Source of the DNA: Chara braunii
Taxonomy: Eukaryota > Streptophyta > Charophyceae > Charales > Characeae
Assembly: GCA_003427395.1 (NCBI GenBank)
Contig: BFEA01000259.1
Location: forward strand, 1,033,953 to 1,066,265
Direction of reading: 5' to 3'
DNA: 32,313 nt
Numbering within the stretch: position 1 is the first letter of the stretch; every line of letters begins with the position of its first letter. The translations under genes and the position numbers were made by a program. The notes beneath the pieces are model-generated. The model did not search any database, was not told the DNA's origin, and saw only the letters and a program-made list of their open reading frames with translations. This document shows, piece after piece, positions 9,489 through 19,302 of this stretch.

Positions 9489-11983
9489 TCAGGTCTGGGT
9501 GCTAGACTCCGATGCTTCCTCGTGCGGGACTAACTGTGCTGGGAGATCATCCTCAATCTGCTCCAGTACATCTGATTCCAGCAAGGTGGCCCATGCTGTT
9601 GCATTCTGCGTTAGCGTAGTCTCGTTGCCTAGTGCTGTTACAGGTAGTGAGGCCACCCACCACCATGTTCTCCATTTCAGCTCGTCCACCAGGTTTGCCT
9701 CTTGCTCCAGGACTATTAGCAGCGGTCTGGCATCATACTGATCTTGTTCTCTCCCTTCAACGCTGCCTGTAATGTCCATCTGTTTCTGTTGGCCCACCTG
9801 TCTCGTTTTGCCTACCAGGCCTGTGATGCTTGCTGCTTTCCCTTTGGTAACTTTCTTCAATACATCCTCCTTTATTTGGCCTAATTGCCATCTGAGAACA
9901 GAGAGATTCTCTTGCACTGCCACTTTCCATTGCTCCTCTAGCGGGTCCCATTGTATTGGGATGATTGCCCGTGATGGAAGGAGCGTGCTTGCCTCCTTTT
10001 TGGCTCTTTCCCAAAAGGTCTCGTGTTCTTTGTGCTGCAGGTCCTGGACTGTCACTGTGCGCAGCGCAATCTCTCTGTTCAGATCAGTCAGTCTTATGTT
10101 TTGAGCATATAAAGCTTCCGCTTGGATGCCCAGCTTCATTTCCCTTGTTAGGCCCTTGCTTAGGTGCTTTTTCCCCTCCCTCTTCTCTTTCTCAGACTGG
10201 TCCATCTGCTCCTGCAAAATCTATGAAGGTTTGTACTTCTGCAGATTCCCCCCCGTGCTTTGTTTCTTCCCAGTCTTTTCAGCCTTTTCGTTCCCTCCTT
10301 TCTTTGCTGCTTCCATGATTTGGTCTTTTTTGGATTCACAGTATTTTTCTGCCAAGAATGTTGACAGTTCTTCTTCCCTCTCCAGAGGCGCGAATGGGTT
10401 CTCTGATAGTGGGATCAGTTGGGATGTGTTCGGAGCTGTTGTTTTCANCTTGTTCTTTTGTTCTTCCTTGTGTAGAANTAGCTGCAGTTCAAATTTTTCT
10501 TGTCTCACCTTCTCATAGCTCTGGATGTAGTCAAGCAGTTCCTTTTCCTGCCGGCCAGACCATGGGTAAGAGTCTTCGCCAGATTGCCCATGATCCTCAA
10601 CCGAGTCTTCTCTGTCCCTTTGCCCGTCTGTGGGTTTTCTCTTTGTCCCCACACTAGGAATCGCTTCCCCCCCGGGTTCCCCCTGGTCTGCAGCCTTCTC
10701 GTCTTCATCCATAGTCTCATCCATCCCTTCCTTGCCCCCTGTTTGTTCCTCCTCAGACCTTTGTTGTCCTCTCTTTCCCTTTCTGTAGTATGTTCTCTGT
10801 TTGGGGAGTTCCCCTTTTGATCTTTCCTCCTCCTGGTGTCTCTTGACAGCTTCTACCCACTCTCTTTCTGTTGTTTCCCGGATTGTTTGCAGATCAGCAC
10901 AGAGGTCTTTTTCCCAAATTTCCCGTTTCAGGGCTTCGACATTGATGACTGGGTCCTTGGTAAAGCTCTTGGGAGCCTTTTTTTCTGTTTTCAGTGCTTG
11001 CCACCTGCTGTCGTACGGTGGGTAAACTTCTGGTCTGGGGGTTGGTTCGCCTACTATGGTCCACACCCAGTCCGGTGAATCGAGGTTGTCATTGAAGACC
11101 CAACCTACATATTGGGCTTCTGGAACAAACCAGTAACCCTGCTTATTCGGCACTTCCTGCAGGTTTGCAGTTTTGAGGGACTTCGGTTTGGCATTCTCTC
11201 TTGTTTTCGGGTAGTTGGTGTCCGTGACCAGATGGCCTCTCTGTCTGCACTTGAAGCAGAGCGGATTGGTTTTGCTAGCCACTGTTATCCTTATTACTTT
11301 ACCCTCCTGCGAAAAGAACCATTCGTCCGATACGAAAGGCATCGGGCTGTCTCCTGTCTCCAGTACTGCCGTCATCTGGTCATGATGGGGTGTGAGGAAA
11401 TCCGGCGTTGAGACTATCCAGTGTGTTTGTGTGAAGTGGCCATATTCCATTCTTACCCTTTCTTTGACACTACCATGCATTCCCTCTAGGACGTCATCAA
11501 ATTGGATCCAGAAGTGTCTTTTGATGAGATCCTGTCTGTACCTGAACGGGGTTTGCTGTAAATTTGCTGCTTTTTTCCACGGGTGCACTGTGACCACTGA
11601 TGAATTACATGTGAGACATTTGTTCTTCAGGAAGGATGCCAGTTGTTCCTCCATGCACAGCACCATGATAACGTTTCTCGTCCTCAGGTGAAAAGAGACT
11701 TTGGGTTCCTGCCCTTGGATTGGCTCCAAACTCTTCAACTTTTCCCATATCCATTTTAGCTTGGACTGTCTGTCGAGTTCCTGACTTTTTTTGGAAAATG
11801 TGAAGAGCACAGCGTGTTTTGATGGATCTCTTCTTGTTTCGACGTCAGCTCTTTCGGGCATTCGTAGATAACTACCTCTTCTTTGTTGTTTCCCCCATGA
11901 TCGATGCATTTGGTGGTCTTCACTAGCGGGGTTCTAGTCTGTTCCGCCAGCCAGTTCTGAGTCTCCATGCCAATACCTTCCAT
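9489..11983 (-). pseudogene. LINE B ORF1 (Gag-like RNA-binding protein), one frameshift and one stop
   Basis: ORF1 would span about 830 codons, large for an L1-type ORF1. It starts at the ATG at 11983; its first segment (ending VIYECPKELTS) must shift frame near 11820-11830 to join the long downstream frame, as comparison with LINE D indicates. An RNA-binding-like N-terminal domain leads to a zinc knuckle at about 11217-11258, CFKC, RQRG, H, but with Thr where the fourth ligand Cys is expected. A highly charged Glu/Lys-rich coiled-coil-like middle follows (near 10450-10550). A single TAG at 10221-10223 interrupts the frame, which then continues open to the stop at 9489 through a C-terminal domain with EQWKVAVQENLSVL and ELKWRTWWWVASLPV. 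That domain is also present in LINE C. ORF1 proteins of this type coat LINE RNA. Confidence 0.85.
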
Positions 11984-11998
11984 CTTAGTGTTTCTCGG

Positions 11999-12024
11999 AA
12001 AAAAAAAAAAAAAAAAAAAAAAAA
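11999..12024 (+). repeat. 26-nt poly(A) (poly(T) in LINE B sense)
   Basis: Twenty-six A residues on the plus strand, 15 nt upstream of the LINE B ORF1 start. In the sense of LINE B it is poly(T), so it is not its own tail. It could be a homopolymer in the 5' UTR or the tail of an old plus-strand insertion. Confidence 0.85.
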
Positions 12025-12185
12025 CCCTTTGGCGGTCTGATTTTGGTGAACGAGAGGCGAGACCTGTTCTGAAGTTCAGATCAAAGTACTTTCCCGGGTG
12101 TCTACGCTTTTTGTTCGATATGCTGATGTTCTAGCTATAGACCACATGTAAGGAGTTGGTGCGTGCCAACGGGGTTGGGAATGGA

Positions 12186-12327
12186 GCAACCCTTCGAGTG
12201 GTGGTCCGAGCCCGCGATAGGATTCAGAGGATGGATCTGAGTGGATTGGTGCAGCCCTCGAGTAGCAATCCAAGCTCGCGATCCAAGCTCGCGATGGGAT
12301 TCAGAGGATGGATCTGAGTGGATTAGG
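12186..12327. repeat. Imperfect tandem duplication, about 77-bp period
   Basis: A block around CGCGATAGGATTCAGAGGAT (from 12213) recurs from 12290 with one change over about 35 nt, and the sequence before each copy also matches. The second unit contains a 13-bp internal duplication of CCAAGCTCGCGAT. It lies in the 5' UTR of LINE B. Confidence 0.8.
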
Positions 12328-13910
12328 CTCTGGGGTGGAGACTGGAACGGAGGCGAGAGCGGGGTCAGGTACAAGAACGGGATCGATAGTGTGGTGGGCG
12401 ACGGGGAAGAGTAGTGGTTGTGAGATCTGGAACGGGAGTGGGAGATCACCGGGGTTGGGGGAAAGCAGGTATGGGAGCGTCACGGGGGCGGCGAAGTGGT
12501 AGGGGTGGGAAGATATGGGAGTTGATACGGGGGGTGAGGATATGACGGGAATGGGGCGGGGAGAGGGGATAGTGGGTTCTAAAGGTGGGGACTGTCTATT
12601 TGGATTGGAAGGGGCAGTTGGGGTGTGGGTGTAATCGAGTTGGAGTGAGCTGTGAAAAGGCGGAAGGGGCGTGGTCTATAGCGGGAGCAGGATCGAGGTG
12701 GGGAGGGGACAGGGGATGAGGTGGGGGTCAGGGATGGTAGGAGAATGAGGGTGAGAGCTGATGCAAGTGAGGCGAGCTCCGTACAGTGTTGTCTTTGCCA
12801 CGGGTTGGAGAAGGGATGGGGCTGGACTCGAAATACTGGAGGATTTCGAGTCTGTGGTGAGCTTCAGAATCGAGACCAGGGACAGGATCGGGGATGGGGA
12901 GAGTGGCGGGGGGGGAGATAGTGGAGAGGAAATATGGGGGGAAATAAAGGGGTAATACAGGGACCGGGTTGGGAGCTGGATCGGGGGTGGCGAGATCTCA
13001 ATAGTTGTAAAGCGCCTTTGTAGGGTTATATTGAACCTCGTTGGATCGAGAGTGTTGCGGGGGGTGGGGAGGTAAAAAGGGGCTTTCGGCCTCTATGGGT
13101 GAGAGATAGAGCGGGTATGGGAGTGCAGTGGGCTCGGAGGAGAAGTCTGGAGCGGTGGTGAGAAGGGGGATAACTAGGGGGACGGAAGCTGGGGTGGGGG
13201 CGAGAGCGGGGGAGGAGGCTGGGACAGGGGTATGCGCGACGCGGTGGTCTGGTCGGGTGTCGAGGCAGTTCGATTTTATGTTGAAAGCATAATGATGGTT
13301 GCAGTGCTAGCACTAATAGGAGCACTAATATGTAAATCAATATAATTAAATCCTGTAGTTAAAATGAATAATAATAAATAATGGATAATAGTAAATAATG
13401 AATAATAACAAAGAATGATTAAACAATGACGATAATAGTAAAGATAATACTGTGAGGGGGGGCGCGGGGCGGGAGCGGGGCGTAGGAGGATCGTGATTTG
13501 GGGACGGGGTGGAGTCGTGGTGGTCTGTAGTCCGGACGGGCTGTTGTAAGTGCGAGCCGGGGCTGATTCATGTGTTCGTGGGAATCGGGGGGTGTAGTTG
13601 GGGCGGGCGCGGGGTTGGGCTTAAGGAGTGCGTCGGTCGAGGTGGTAGTGGGTTGGGCAATGGATTATGAAGAGCGCTGGATCGGATGGGGGATGGGTTT
13701 CGGGGTGGGTAGAGCCGTGAACGTGGATGTGACGGATTCAGGTTGGATTTTGGACTGTATTAGGGCGGGGACGTGGTGTTTGGTGAGAACGGGGTATAAA
13801 TGGGATGTGGTGTCGAAGCGGGGTGTGAGGTGTTGGTGGGAACGACGTGGTGGGGAAGGGTTTGAAGCGGACCCCGGATGGGAGGGTGGGTAGTTGGTGT
13901 TCCAGATTAG
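12300..13910 (+). repeat. G-rich low-complexity region with quadruplex-type motifs
   Basis: The plus strand is dominated by short G runs over about 1.6 kb, with an AT-rich island at about 13330-13450. At 12700-12727 four runs of four or five G are separated by 1, 3 and 7 nt, a standard G-quadruplex pattern; another run cluster lies near 13190-13230. Open frames here are composition artefacts. LINE B transcripts would carry the C-rich complement. Confidence 0.8.
13330..13450. repeat. AT-rich patch of AATAAT/GATAAT-type repeats
   Basis: Degenerate trinucleotide-like repeats of the AATAAT, GGATAATAGT and AATGAATAAT kind interrupt the surrounding G-rich sequence. No gene is visible. Confidence 0.8.
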
Positions 13911-14712
13911 ATTAGTGCGGGGGCCGTGGGATTAGTAGTTCGGTACCAAGAGTGTTTTAGGCGAGAGATGCATCCGCCGTGTCGGGGAAGGAGGTGAACG
14001 TGTCTCCCGATCCGATTCAGGTTGTGAGCCGCTGTCGTTCAGGGAGTGTGGAGAATTCGCGTCGCCCGATGGTGATAAGTAGCATTCCAACTATTTGAGT
14101 CACTCTCGTCGATTCTTCCTTCGCCTTCTTCACTTCCTCCTGTCCTCCGTTCTCTTCTCCTTGTCATCTTCCCTGACGTTGTTGGGGACGTTGGCGCACA
14201 CTGTGGCCTTCTGTCTCTTCTGGACCCCACGATTCCACAAGATGTTCGCGTTGCCCTCCCTCTTCACTTGCCTGCAATAGCTTACTTGTCGTTTTCAGAC
14301 TCTACTCCTTCCTCGCTTCACTTCTCTCATTATTCGCCCTTGTCCCTTCTTCCCTCTCGTCACCTTTTGCTCACCGCCTCCTCAACTTGGCCTCGCTCAC
14401 CGAATTATGTGCCCTTTCGAATGCTCCCCTTCTCCTTGTCCAGTTGGTGTTTGGGGTTTGTCCGGTGTAGATGAATGCGGCGCATATCATGATGGCAGTC
14501 TCCGGCGGCTATGGCTCTCTCCCGCCACGCCCGTGGGCGTGGCTGAACTTTCCCTACTTCGCTGCCAGGTGCGGGCAGAATTCGAATGCTGAATGAGTTT
14601 GGTGTGAACGCCGTGTCCGGCACGAAACGTCGCGATAGAGCTGCTGGGAGTCCCCGAGCGCTGAACTGCGTTAGCGCTAACCTTCGGCGCTTGCGAAAAA
14701 AACCTGCTGTCC

Positions 14713-14729
14713 TCCAAAGATAGTATCTT
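14713..14729. repeat. Target-site duplication of LINE B, 5' side
   Basis: TCCAAAGATAGTATCTT, identical over 17 nt to 4336-4352. It places the 5' end of LINE B at 14712 on the minus strand. Confidence 0.88.
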
Positions 14730-15580
14730 GAATTGCCAGAAGTGACGAAAATCCGAAATGGCACGAATGCCAGGTCTCACAATATCCCAGATATCGATCT
14801 CACAATGTCAAGTACATCTCCGGAAGGAAGATGAATCAGATCCCCAAATAGTCCTCAACTCGTAGTCCCAATGTCGCTGTCTCAGATGTCGTCAGAATTT
14901 GTAACCATCTCCCATACTGCAGTAGTTCTGTAGGATAAGTAGAAGTAGACTTAGAAGGTAGGAGGAGAGAGAGAGAGAGAGAGAAGCGGTAGAGGAGAGG
15001 AGGGAGAGAAGGCAAAGCCTTCCTCCCTGGTACCTGGCTATGGCGCTGCAAAAGGGGGCTGGGCCGGTAACTGGCGAGGCGCCCAGTGCTGCTCTAATCC
15101 GCTCTCCGCTGAACCTTGCTCCCTCGCTGCTCCTCGCTGCTGCAGCGCTGCGCTAATCGAGCTAACGCTGGGCTGCTGCGCTAATCCTGAAGACTAACCC
15201 TGTCCATACTAACTCTCCCCGACTGAGGCTGGTACCCAGCCTTTTGTAGTGCTGGGCCGGTCTCTTGCCTACTGGTACCTCCCGGCCTGGACCGTTGATC
15301 GGATCAACGGTCCAGATTCAAACTGGACTTGGCGCCTAAACTCTGGGCAGCCTCTGAAACGCCGCCGGTAGGTTCTAATCTGAACCGGTACCGGCCTCTG
15401 GCCGTTTGGGCCTAAACGTGCCCTGCCTCTGGCCTATCTGGGCCTGGTCTGAACCGTCGTCCCCCTAGGGCTACCCTGCCTACTGGGAACCGGGCCCTGT
15501 CTGGGGCCCGTGTGGCTCAGAATGCCACACTTCCTCTCCTATCCCTCCTTCCCATTGTCTATATCAGCAGCCGACATCCT
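14730..15580. other. Unassigned flank right of LINE B
   Basis: No gene recognised. It contains a short (GA)n run at about 14964-14984, recurring GCTGGGCCGGT, CGCTAATC and GGTACC words, and the palindrome at 15287-15315. Before LINE B inserted, 14730 continued from 4335. Confidence 0.55.
15287..15315. repeat. 29-nt near-perfect palindrome
   Basis: Arms CTGGACCGTTGATC (15287-15300) and GATCAACGGTCCAG (15302-15315) are perfect 14-bp reverse complements around a single central G. It could form a cruciform, be a dyad binding site, or be a transposon terminal motif. No other copy was noticed in this window. Confidence 0.9.
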
Positions 15581-15597
15581 GTCTAGACTAGGGTCCA

Positions 15598-16130
15598 ACG
15601 TAGCGTACTAGCGTTCCAGTCCCCGACTATTACCGAGTGTCTGTCTACTGGTAGGTCTAGGTGTGCTTGTATTCTGTCAAGCATCTGGCCCCGATGTTGA
15701 AATCCATCAGGAGATTCAGGACGGTAAACCGCTAGCGATGTGAACAGTTCTTCATGGAGATCAAAGTTGACTTTTACGATTTTACTCCCCTTCCTTCCGC
15801 TGTATCCACCAAGGTGTCCGTCACTACTATCTTTCCTTCCGCTGCTGCTTTGACTGTTCTGTAGGATGACTACTCCTGCCGAATGCGGTCTAGTCGCTGG
15901 CGCCCCCGAAGCTCTCTTGACCCACCTCAGTTTCCGCGTCACTCAGTTTCTGCGATTTCTGTGTCACTCAGTTTCTGCGTCACTTGTTGATGCTCCTGAG
16001 ACTCTGTAAGGTGCATTTCTTGCAGGCATAGAAAGTCTGGTGGGTCGTTGTTGAACCAAGACATGTATTTCGTGTTGTTATCCCACCTGTCCTGAGTATT
16101 CCAGCCAGCGTGTTTACAGTCGGCGACATA
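15598..16130 (-). pseudogene. LINE C endonuclease fragment
   Basis: Reading the minus strand from about 16130, remnants of an APE-type endonuclease appear: AGWNTQDRW, then PPDFLCLQEMHLTESQEH (where LINE B has CLQETH), a frame change near 15945, ATRPHSAGVVIL, VYRPESPDGF and VIVGDWNA. The order matches the first 150 residues or so of LINE B ORF2, but similarity is lower, so this is an older copy or a related subfamily. No RT follows: homology ends near 15598. A small duplication of TCACTCAGTTTCTGCG lies at about 15942-15983, at the frame change. Confidence 0.75.
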
Positions 16131-16419
16131 ATTTTGAGCTCCAGTGCTCGCTGAGTTGTTTGCTCTCGCTTTAGTCTATACTGCTGTTGCCTTTTTTTCC
16201 CTTGTGTCCTCCATTATTGGGACATGGCTGTTGCCACTATTCTGATCTTTTCCACTACTTCAGCACCTTTTTTTCTTTTCTTTCCCTTTTTCCTTTTTTT
16301 TGTTATAGCAAAAAACGTTCCATCTATTGGTGGGGAGATTTTACTACTTCAGCAGCTTAAGACCCGAGCGAGGCCAGATCTATCCTTGTGGAGTCTGGTG
16401 CAATCTTCTTCTCCAAAAA
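16131..16419 (-). other. LINE C ORF1-ORF2 interval
   Basis: About 290 bp separate the end of ORF1-like coding similarity from the first endonuclease similarity. The plus strand is T-rich at 16265-16305. No gene is visible. Confidence 0.5.
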
Positions 16420-16985
16420 TTATGGCTTTGACCCAAATGCATCCAGCTTAACTGCGATCACCGCACTCCTTGCTACCCATTCAGCCGCCACCTCCCCTCC
16501 TAGCAGTCCATAGGGAATGGTTTCAATAACCTGCCATGGCATCCATAGCAGGTTCCCCTTCAGCACTGTTGTGTCTTGCAAGTGCATGAGAATGGACCTG
16601 AAGTCTGCTGCTGCTCGCTCTCCTCCCATATCCATCCCCTCCACCGCTGATTCCTTTCTATCTCCCAATACATAGGCTCGGGTAGGAAGGTCTTCGGCTA
16701 TGATATTTTCCAGATCTTTCCCTGTGCATGCACTTACTTCGGCGGTAATGAGCTGGAGTGACTGGTGGACTGCCACCTCCCAGTCCGATTGCTTTTCGTT
16801 CTAGCGGCATAGGAGTACCACCCTTGGTTTTGTGCCATTTCTGGCCTCCAGCCTCGCTGCTGCTTCGATCTCCCTTTGGTGTCCTTGTGCCACTTTCTGC
16901 AGGTTAATAGTTGCATCCTTGTATTCCCTGTTCTGGTCCTTTCGAGGATCGCCGCCTGTCTCTGCAGGTCCTCCTTTTCTCCTTC
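16420..16985 (-). pseudogene. LINE C ORF1 C-terminal fragment
   Basis: The minus strand encodes WEVAVHQSLQLITAEV followed by LKGNLLWMPWQVIETIP and AAEWVARSAVIAV, which aligns with the C-terminal domain of LINE B ORF1 (EQWKVAVQENLSVL and ELKWRTWWWVASLPV). Upstream pieces in another frame (16734-16985) look like the preceding charged region, so at least one frame break exists near 16780-16800. Its position upstream of the endonuclease fragment reproduces the ORF1-ORF2 order. The function of this C-terminal domain is unknown to me. Confidence 0.6.
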
Positions 16986-17507
16986 CTCTGTTTCTGCTGC
17001 CTTGTTTGCTTGCTATGGAGATAAACCTGTTTCAATTTTGGATCAGCCAATCTGGGTGGAAAAGGGTTGTTGCAATGACAGACAGTTAACAACAAAACAG
17101 TGTCATGACGACGCATGCATGCAGGCACATGCCTGAATCGACGTGCACGCATGTGCACAAGAGGATAAAACAAGAGGGCAGAATTACACATTGGGGAAGA
17201 ATAAGCTACTGGTTATGCTGCCCTGGCTTTAAGGTGTGTCCTCAGTCCACCAGGTTGCCCAATCATTCCCTGTCCATTGTGGTGCTGGTCGTAGATATTA
17301 CTTGCAGTCGATAAACAATTACATAATGGATAAACAATGCGATACCCTATCTGAAGGACTGCCCAACATGTACGACATTGTTGCAACGAGGTGCTACTAC
17401 CACTCTACTGTGTAAGGATTCCAAGACCTCGATCTTAGTTCGAGCGGAGCTCGCCAGGAAAGTACGGGCTGTTGAAACAGAGGACTTCACTATTTATTGT
17501 CCTTGAC
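16986..17507. other. Unassigned segment between inverted LINE C pieces
   Basis: No clear coding similarity. This interval includes the junction where LINE orientation flips from minus to plus. A short stretch at 17100-17160 is rich in GCATG/CATGC words. Confidence 0.4.
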
Positions 17508-18130
17508 TTCTTGTATGCCTATCAAAGAACTTGAACTTGACCAGGTGGAATGGACATGGAACAAGAAGAAGAGAGGGCCGAGGAAGATCTCCTTGTCCGG
17601 GACTAATCTGCTGCAGTAGACGACAAGGCTGGGGTATAGGTTAAGAAGCTGGTCCCAAGCACCGGACGACATGCTGCGACAACGTTTGCACAAAAACACG
17701 GAGTCGACTCCGGGGGCCAAGTACGCAGCTTGCCCTGGTCACAGTAAGGAGCCATCAGGCTGGGCAAAGTACAAAGTTTGCAGTGGCTACGCATTTATCT
17801 CGCATTGCCGGTGAACGTATGGTTAAATAACCGGAGGAGCCTGGAAACAAGAGGCCACCAATCTGAACTGTGTAAACTTCACGCGACATATCAACAGGAG
17901 ACGGTCGCTGTGATGCATCTCAACAACAGTTATGGGCAAAGTACGAGGGTACAGGGACTCTGGCAGCCCGTCAGCAGTCAGACCTTTCCCACTAACCCAG
18001 TCATGCTGCGGCTGGGTACTCGACTACCCCCTGCCTGGACGCCCTTCGAGAAAGGCTGTTTCCAGACACTCCGTCAGTACGGGCTGTGGATTATATGGAA
18101 GCATAGGTGCCGGATCACTGCAGAATGACA
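17508..18130 (+). pseudogene. LINE C-type ORF2 C-terminal fragment
   Basis: The plus strand encodes IKELELDQVEWTWNKKKRG, then after frame breaks SLQWLRIYLALPVNVWLNNRR, then LWIIWKHRCRITAE before a TGA at about 18126. This follows the order of the region before and through the zf-RVT domain in LINES A and B (for example RIRSLQWLIIYWALPVNQWL). The zinc finger cysteines and histidines are eroded: only CKLHATYQQE-like sequence remains. It lies on the opposite strand to the LINE C 5' pieces. Confidence 0.75.
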
Positions 18131-19120
18131 ATCGCTCATCTCAATGAGGCTTGCTACAAACTCCGATTCTTACTGAGGATTGCACAGCACAGTGGGCCCG
18201 AACAGGTACACGAATGGACATTGGGCCCAAGATACCGGTCAACAGACCAGGGAGCTATTTAAGGCCCAAGTGTTGGGTCAGGACAAAATTGCGGAAATTC
18301 GGGGTAAGGGCTTGCAATGGACATGGTGGACTGAGCAGGAGGAAACAGACCAGACAGGGCTTTCACCCCTGCAATCTGGAGACTAGGGGGACAGGCGGCC
18401 ATAGGGCCGAAGTCAGGCTCCCTCCTCTTTTGGGACTAGCCTAGACAAGCCCCTAAGGTTTAGGTCTCATTAAAGTGGAGTTAATGTCCCTAGATTACAA
18501 GCAGCCTAAGCTCAGGATAGAGGGGTTAGAGATCAGGTTGGGGAGGCTGTAACTACAATCTTACTGTACTGGGTCAAGGCAAAGTGACACAATCTCAAGA
18601 CACCCGCATCGACTTCGGCAGGCCACCCTTCCCTTTCAGGCGCTAGGGTTTAGGGTTTTAGTTGATTGGATGGGACTACTTTGGAAGTTTGGAGTAATAA
18701 CCGTAGACAGTCGTCCTTGCAGGGATTCGGTTGGGGGAGCTACAGACTACAGTGCTAGTACAGGACATCGTAGTGCCTCATTCGGTAGGTCTGGACAACA
18801 GCCCCCGCAGTACTGTAGTGGTTACTTGGCCGTCAGCCTTGTTTTTCATAGCCAGAGTTGGCAGCCCAAAGTCTGAGAGGTTGGACTGCATAGCTCAAGA
18901 ACGGCCATATAAGTGCAGCTGGGTGATGCTCCCAGTGAGATCATCTCAAGTTTTCGTATAAGGGACGCTGGACCCGGTTTCCAGCAGGTGATGCTCCCCA
19001 CCAATGGACCGGAGCCATCCACACAGACATCTCATCGTTGGATGGGACACCGCTTGGGAAAGTTCAACTTTTCACTTACAGCACTAGTAACTCCGCCAGT
19101 GTTGGGAAAATACTAAAATA
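18131..19120 (+). other. Probable LINE C 3' UTR and flank
   Basis: No coding homology. A telomere-like tract lies at 18644-18658, about 520 nt after the ORF2 fragment stop. I could not find the terminal hairpin or a poly(A), so the 3' end of this copy is not defined. Confidence 0.45.
18644..18658 (+). repeat. Telomere-like tract downstream of LINE C ORF2
   Basis: TAGGGTTTAGGGTTT, two units of the TTTAGGG-type heptamer, downstream of a LINE ORF2 end and in the same orientation as in LINES A and B. Confidence 0.75.
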
Positions 19121-19175
19121 GTTGTTACGATCCTGGCCAATTTTGAAGTCCACAATCATCAGAAAGTACAATGTT

Positions 19176-19249
19176 GTCCAATTGCGAAAAGAAATGAATG
19201 AACTTGAGCCCAATGCCGTCCAATTGCAAAAGAAATGAAAGAACTTGAG
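19176..19249. repeat. 42-bp-period direct repeat
   Basis: The block beginning GTCCAATTGC (19176) and ending GAACTTGAG recurs from 19218 with a couple of differences. A purine-rich GAA/GAG stretch (19245-19302, one N) follows. Confidence 0.8.
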
Positions 19250-19302
19250 AGGAGAGAGAGGGAAAGAAGAAGAAGAAGAANTAAGAAAGAAGAAAGAGAT
19301 GA

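Larger units (their letters stand above)
4353..14712 (-). mobile_element. LINE B: long L1-type retrotransposon with 17-bp target-site duplication
   Basis: This minus-strand element reads 5' to 3' as: 5' UTR 14712-11984, ORF1 11983-9489, ORF2 9445-5944, long 3' UTR, terminal hairpin 4410-4393 and poly(A) (plus-strand poly(T) at 4353-4383 with one N). A perfect 17-bp repeat at both ends marks it as one target-primed insertion of about 10.4 kb, unusually long for an L1-type LINE. Much of the length is the 2.7-kb 5' UTR; part of that could instead be a nested or co-mobilised sequence. The element is dead: ORF1 has a frameshift and a stop, and ORF2 has a frameshift, a stop and a deletion of the RT catalytic core. 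Confidence 0.85.
11984..14712 (-). other. LINE B 5' UTR (about 2.7 kb)
   Basis: No coding homology is visible. From its 5' end it holds an inverted GTTAGC/GCTAAC motif (14670-14681), a mixed region to about 13910, a strongly C-rich stretch (G-rich on the plus strand, about 12300-13910) broken by an AT-rich patch, a duplicated segment at 12186-12327 and a 26-nt homopolymer at 11999-12024 just before ORF1. The 17-bp target-site duplication at 14713 argues that all of this moved with the element. A 5' transduction or an older nested insertion is possible for part of it. Confidence 0.6.

Noticed and set aside
13570-13893. Gly/Val/Trp-rich open frame in the G-rich block
   Set aside because: It is explained by low-complexity G-rich composition within the LINE B 5' UTR.
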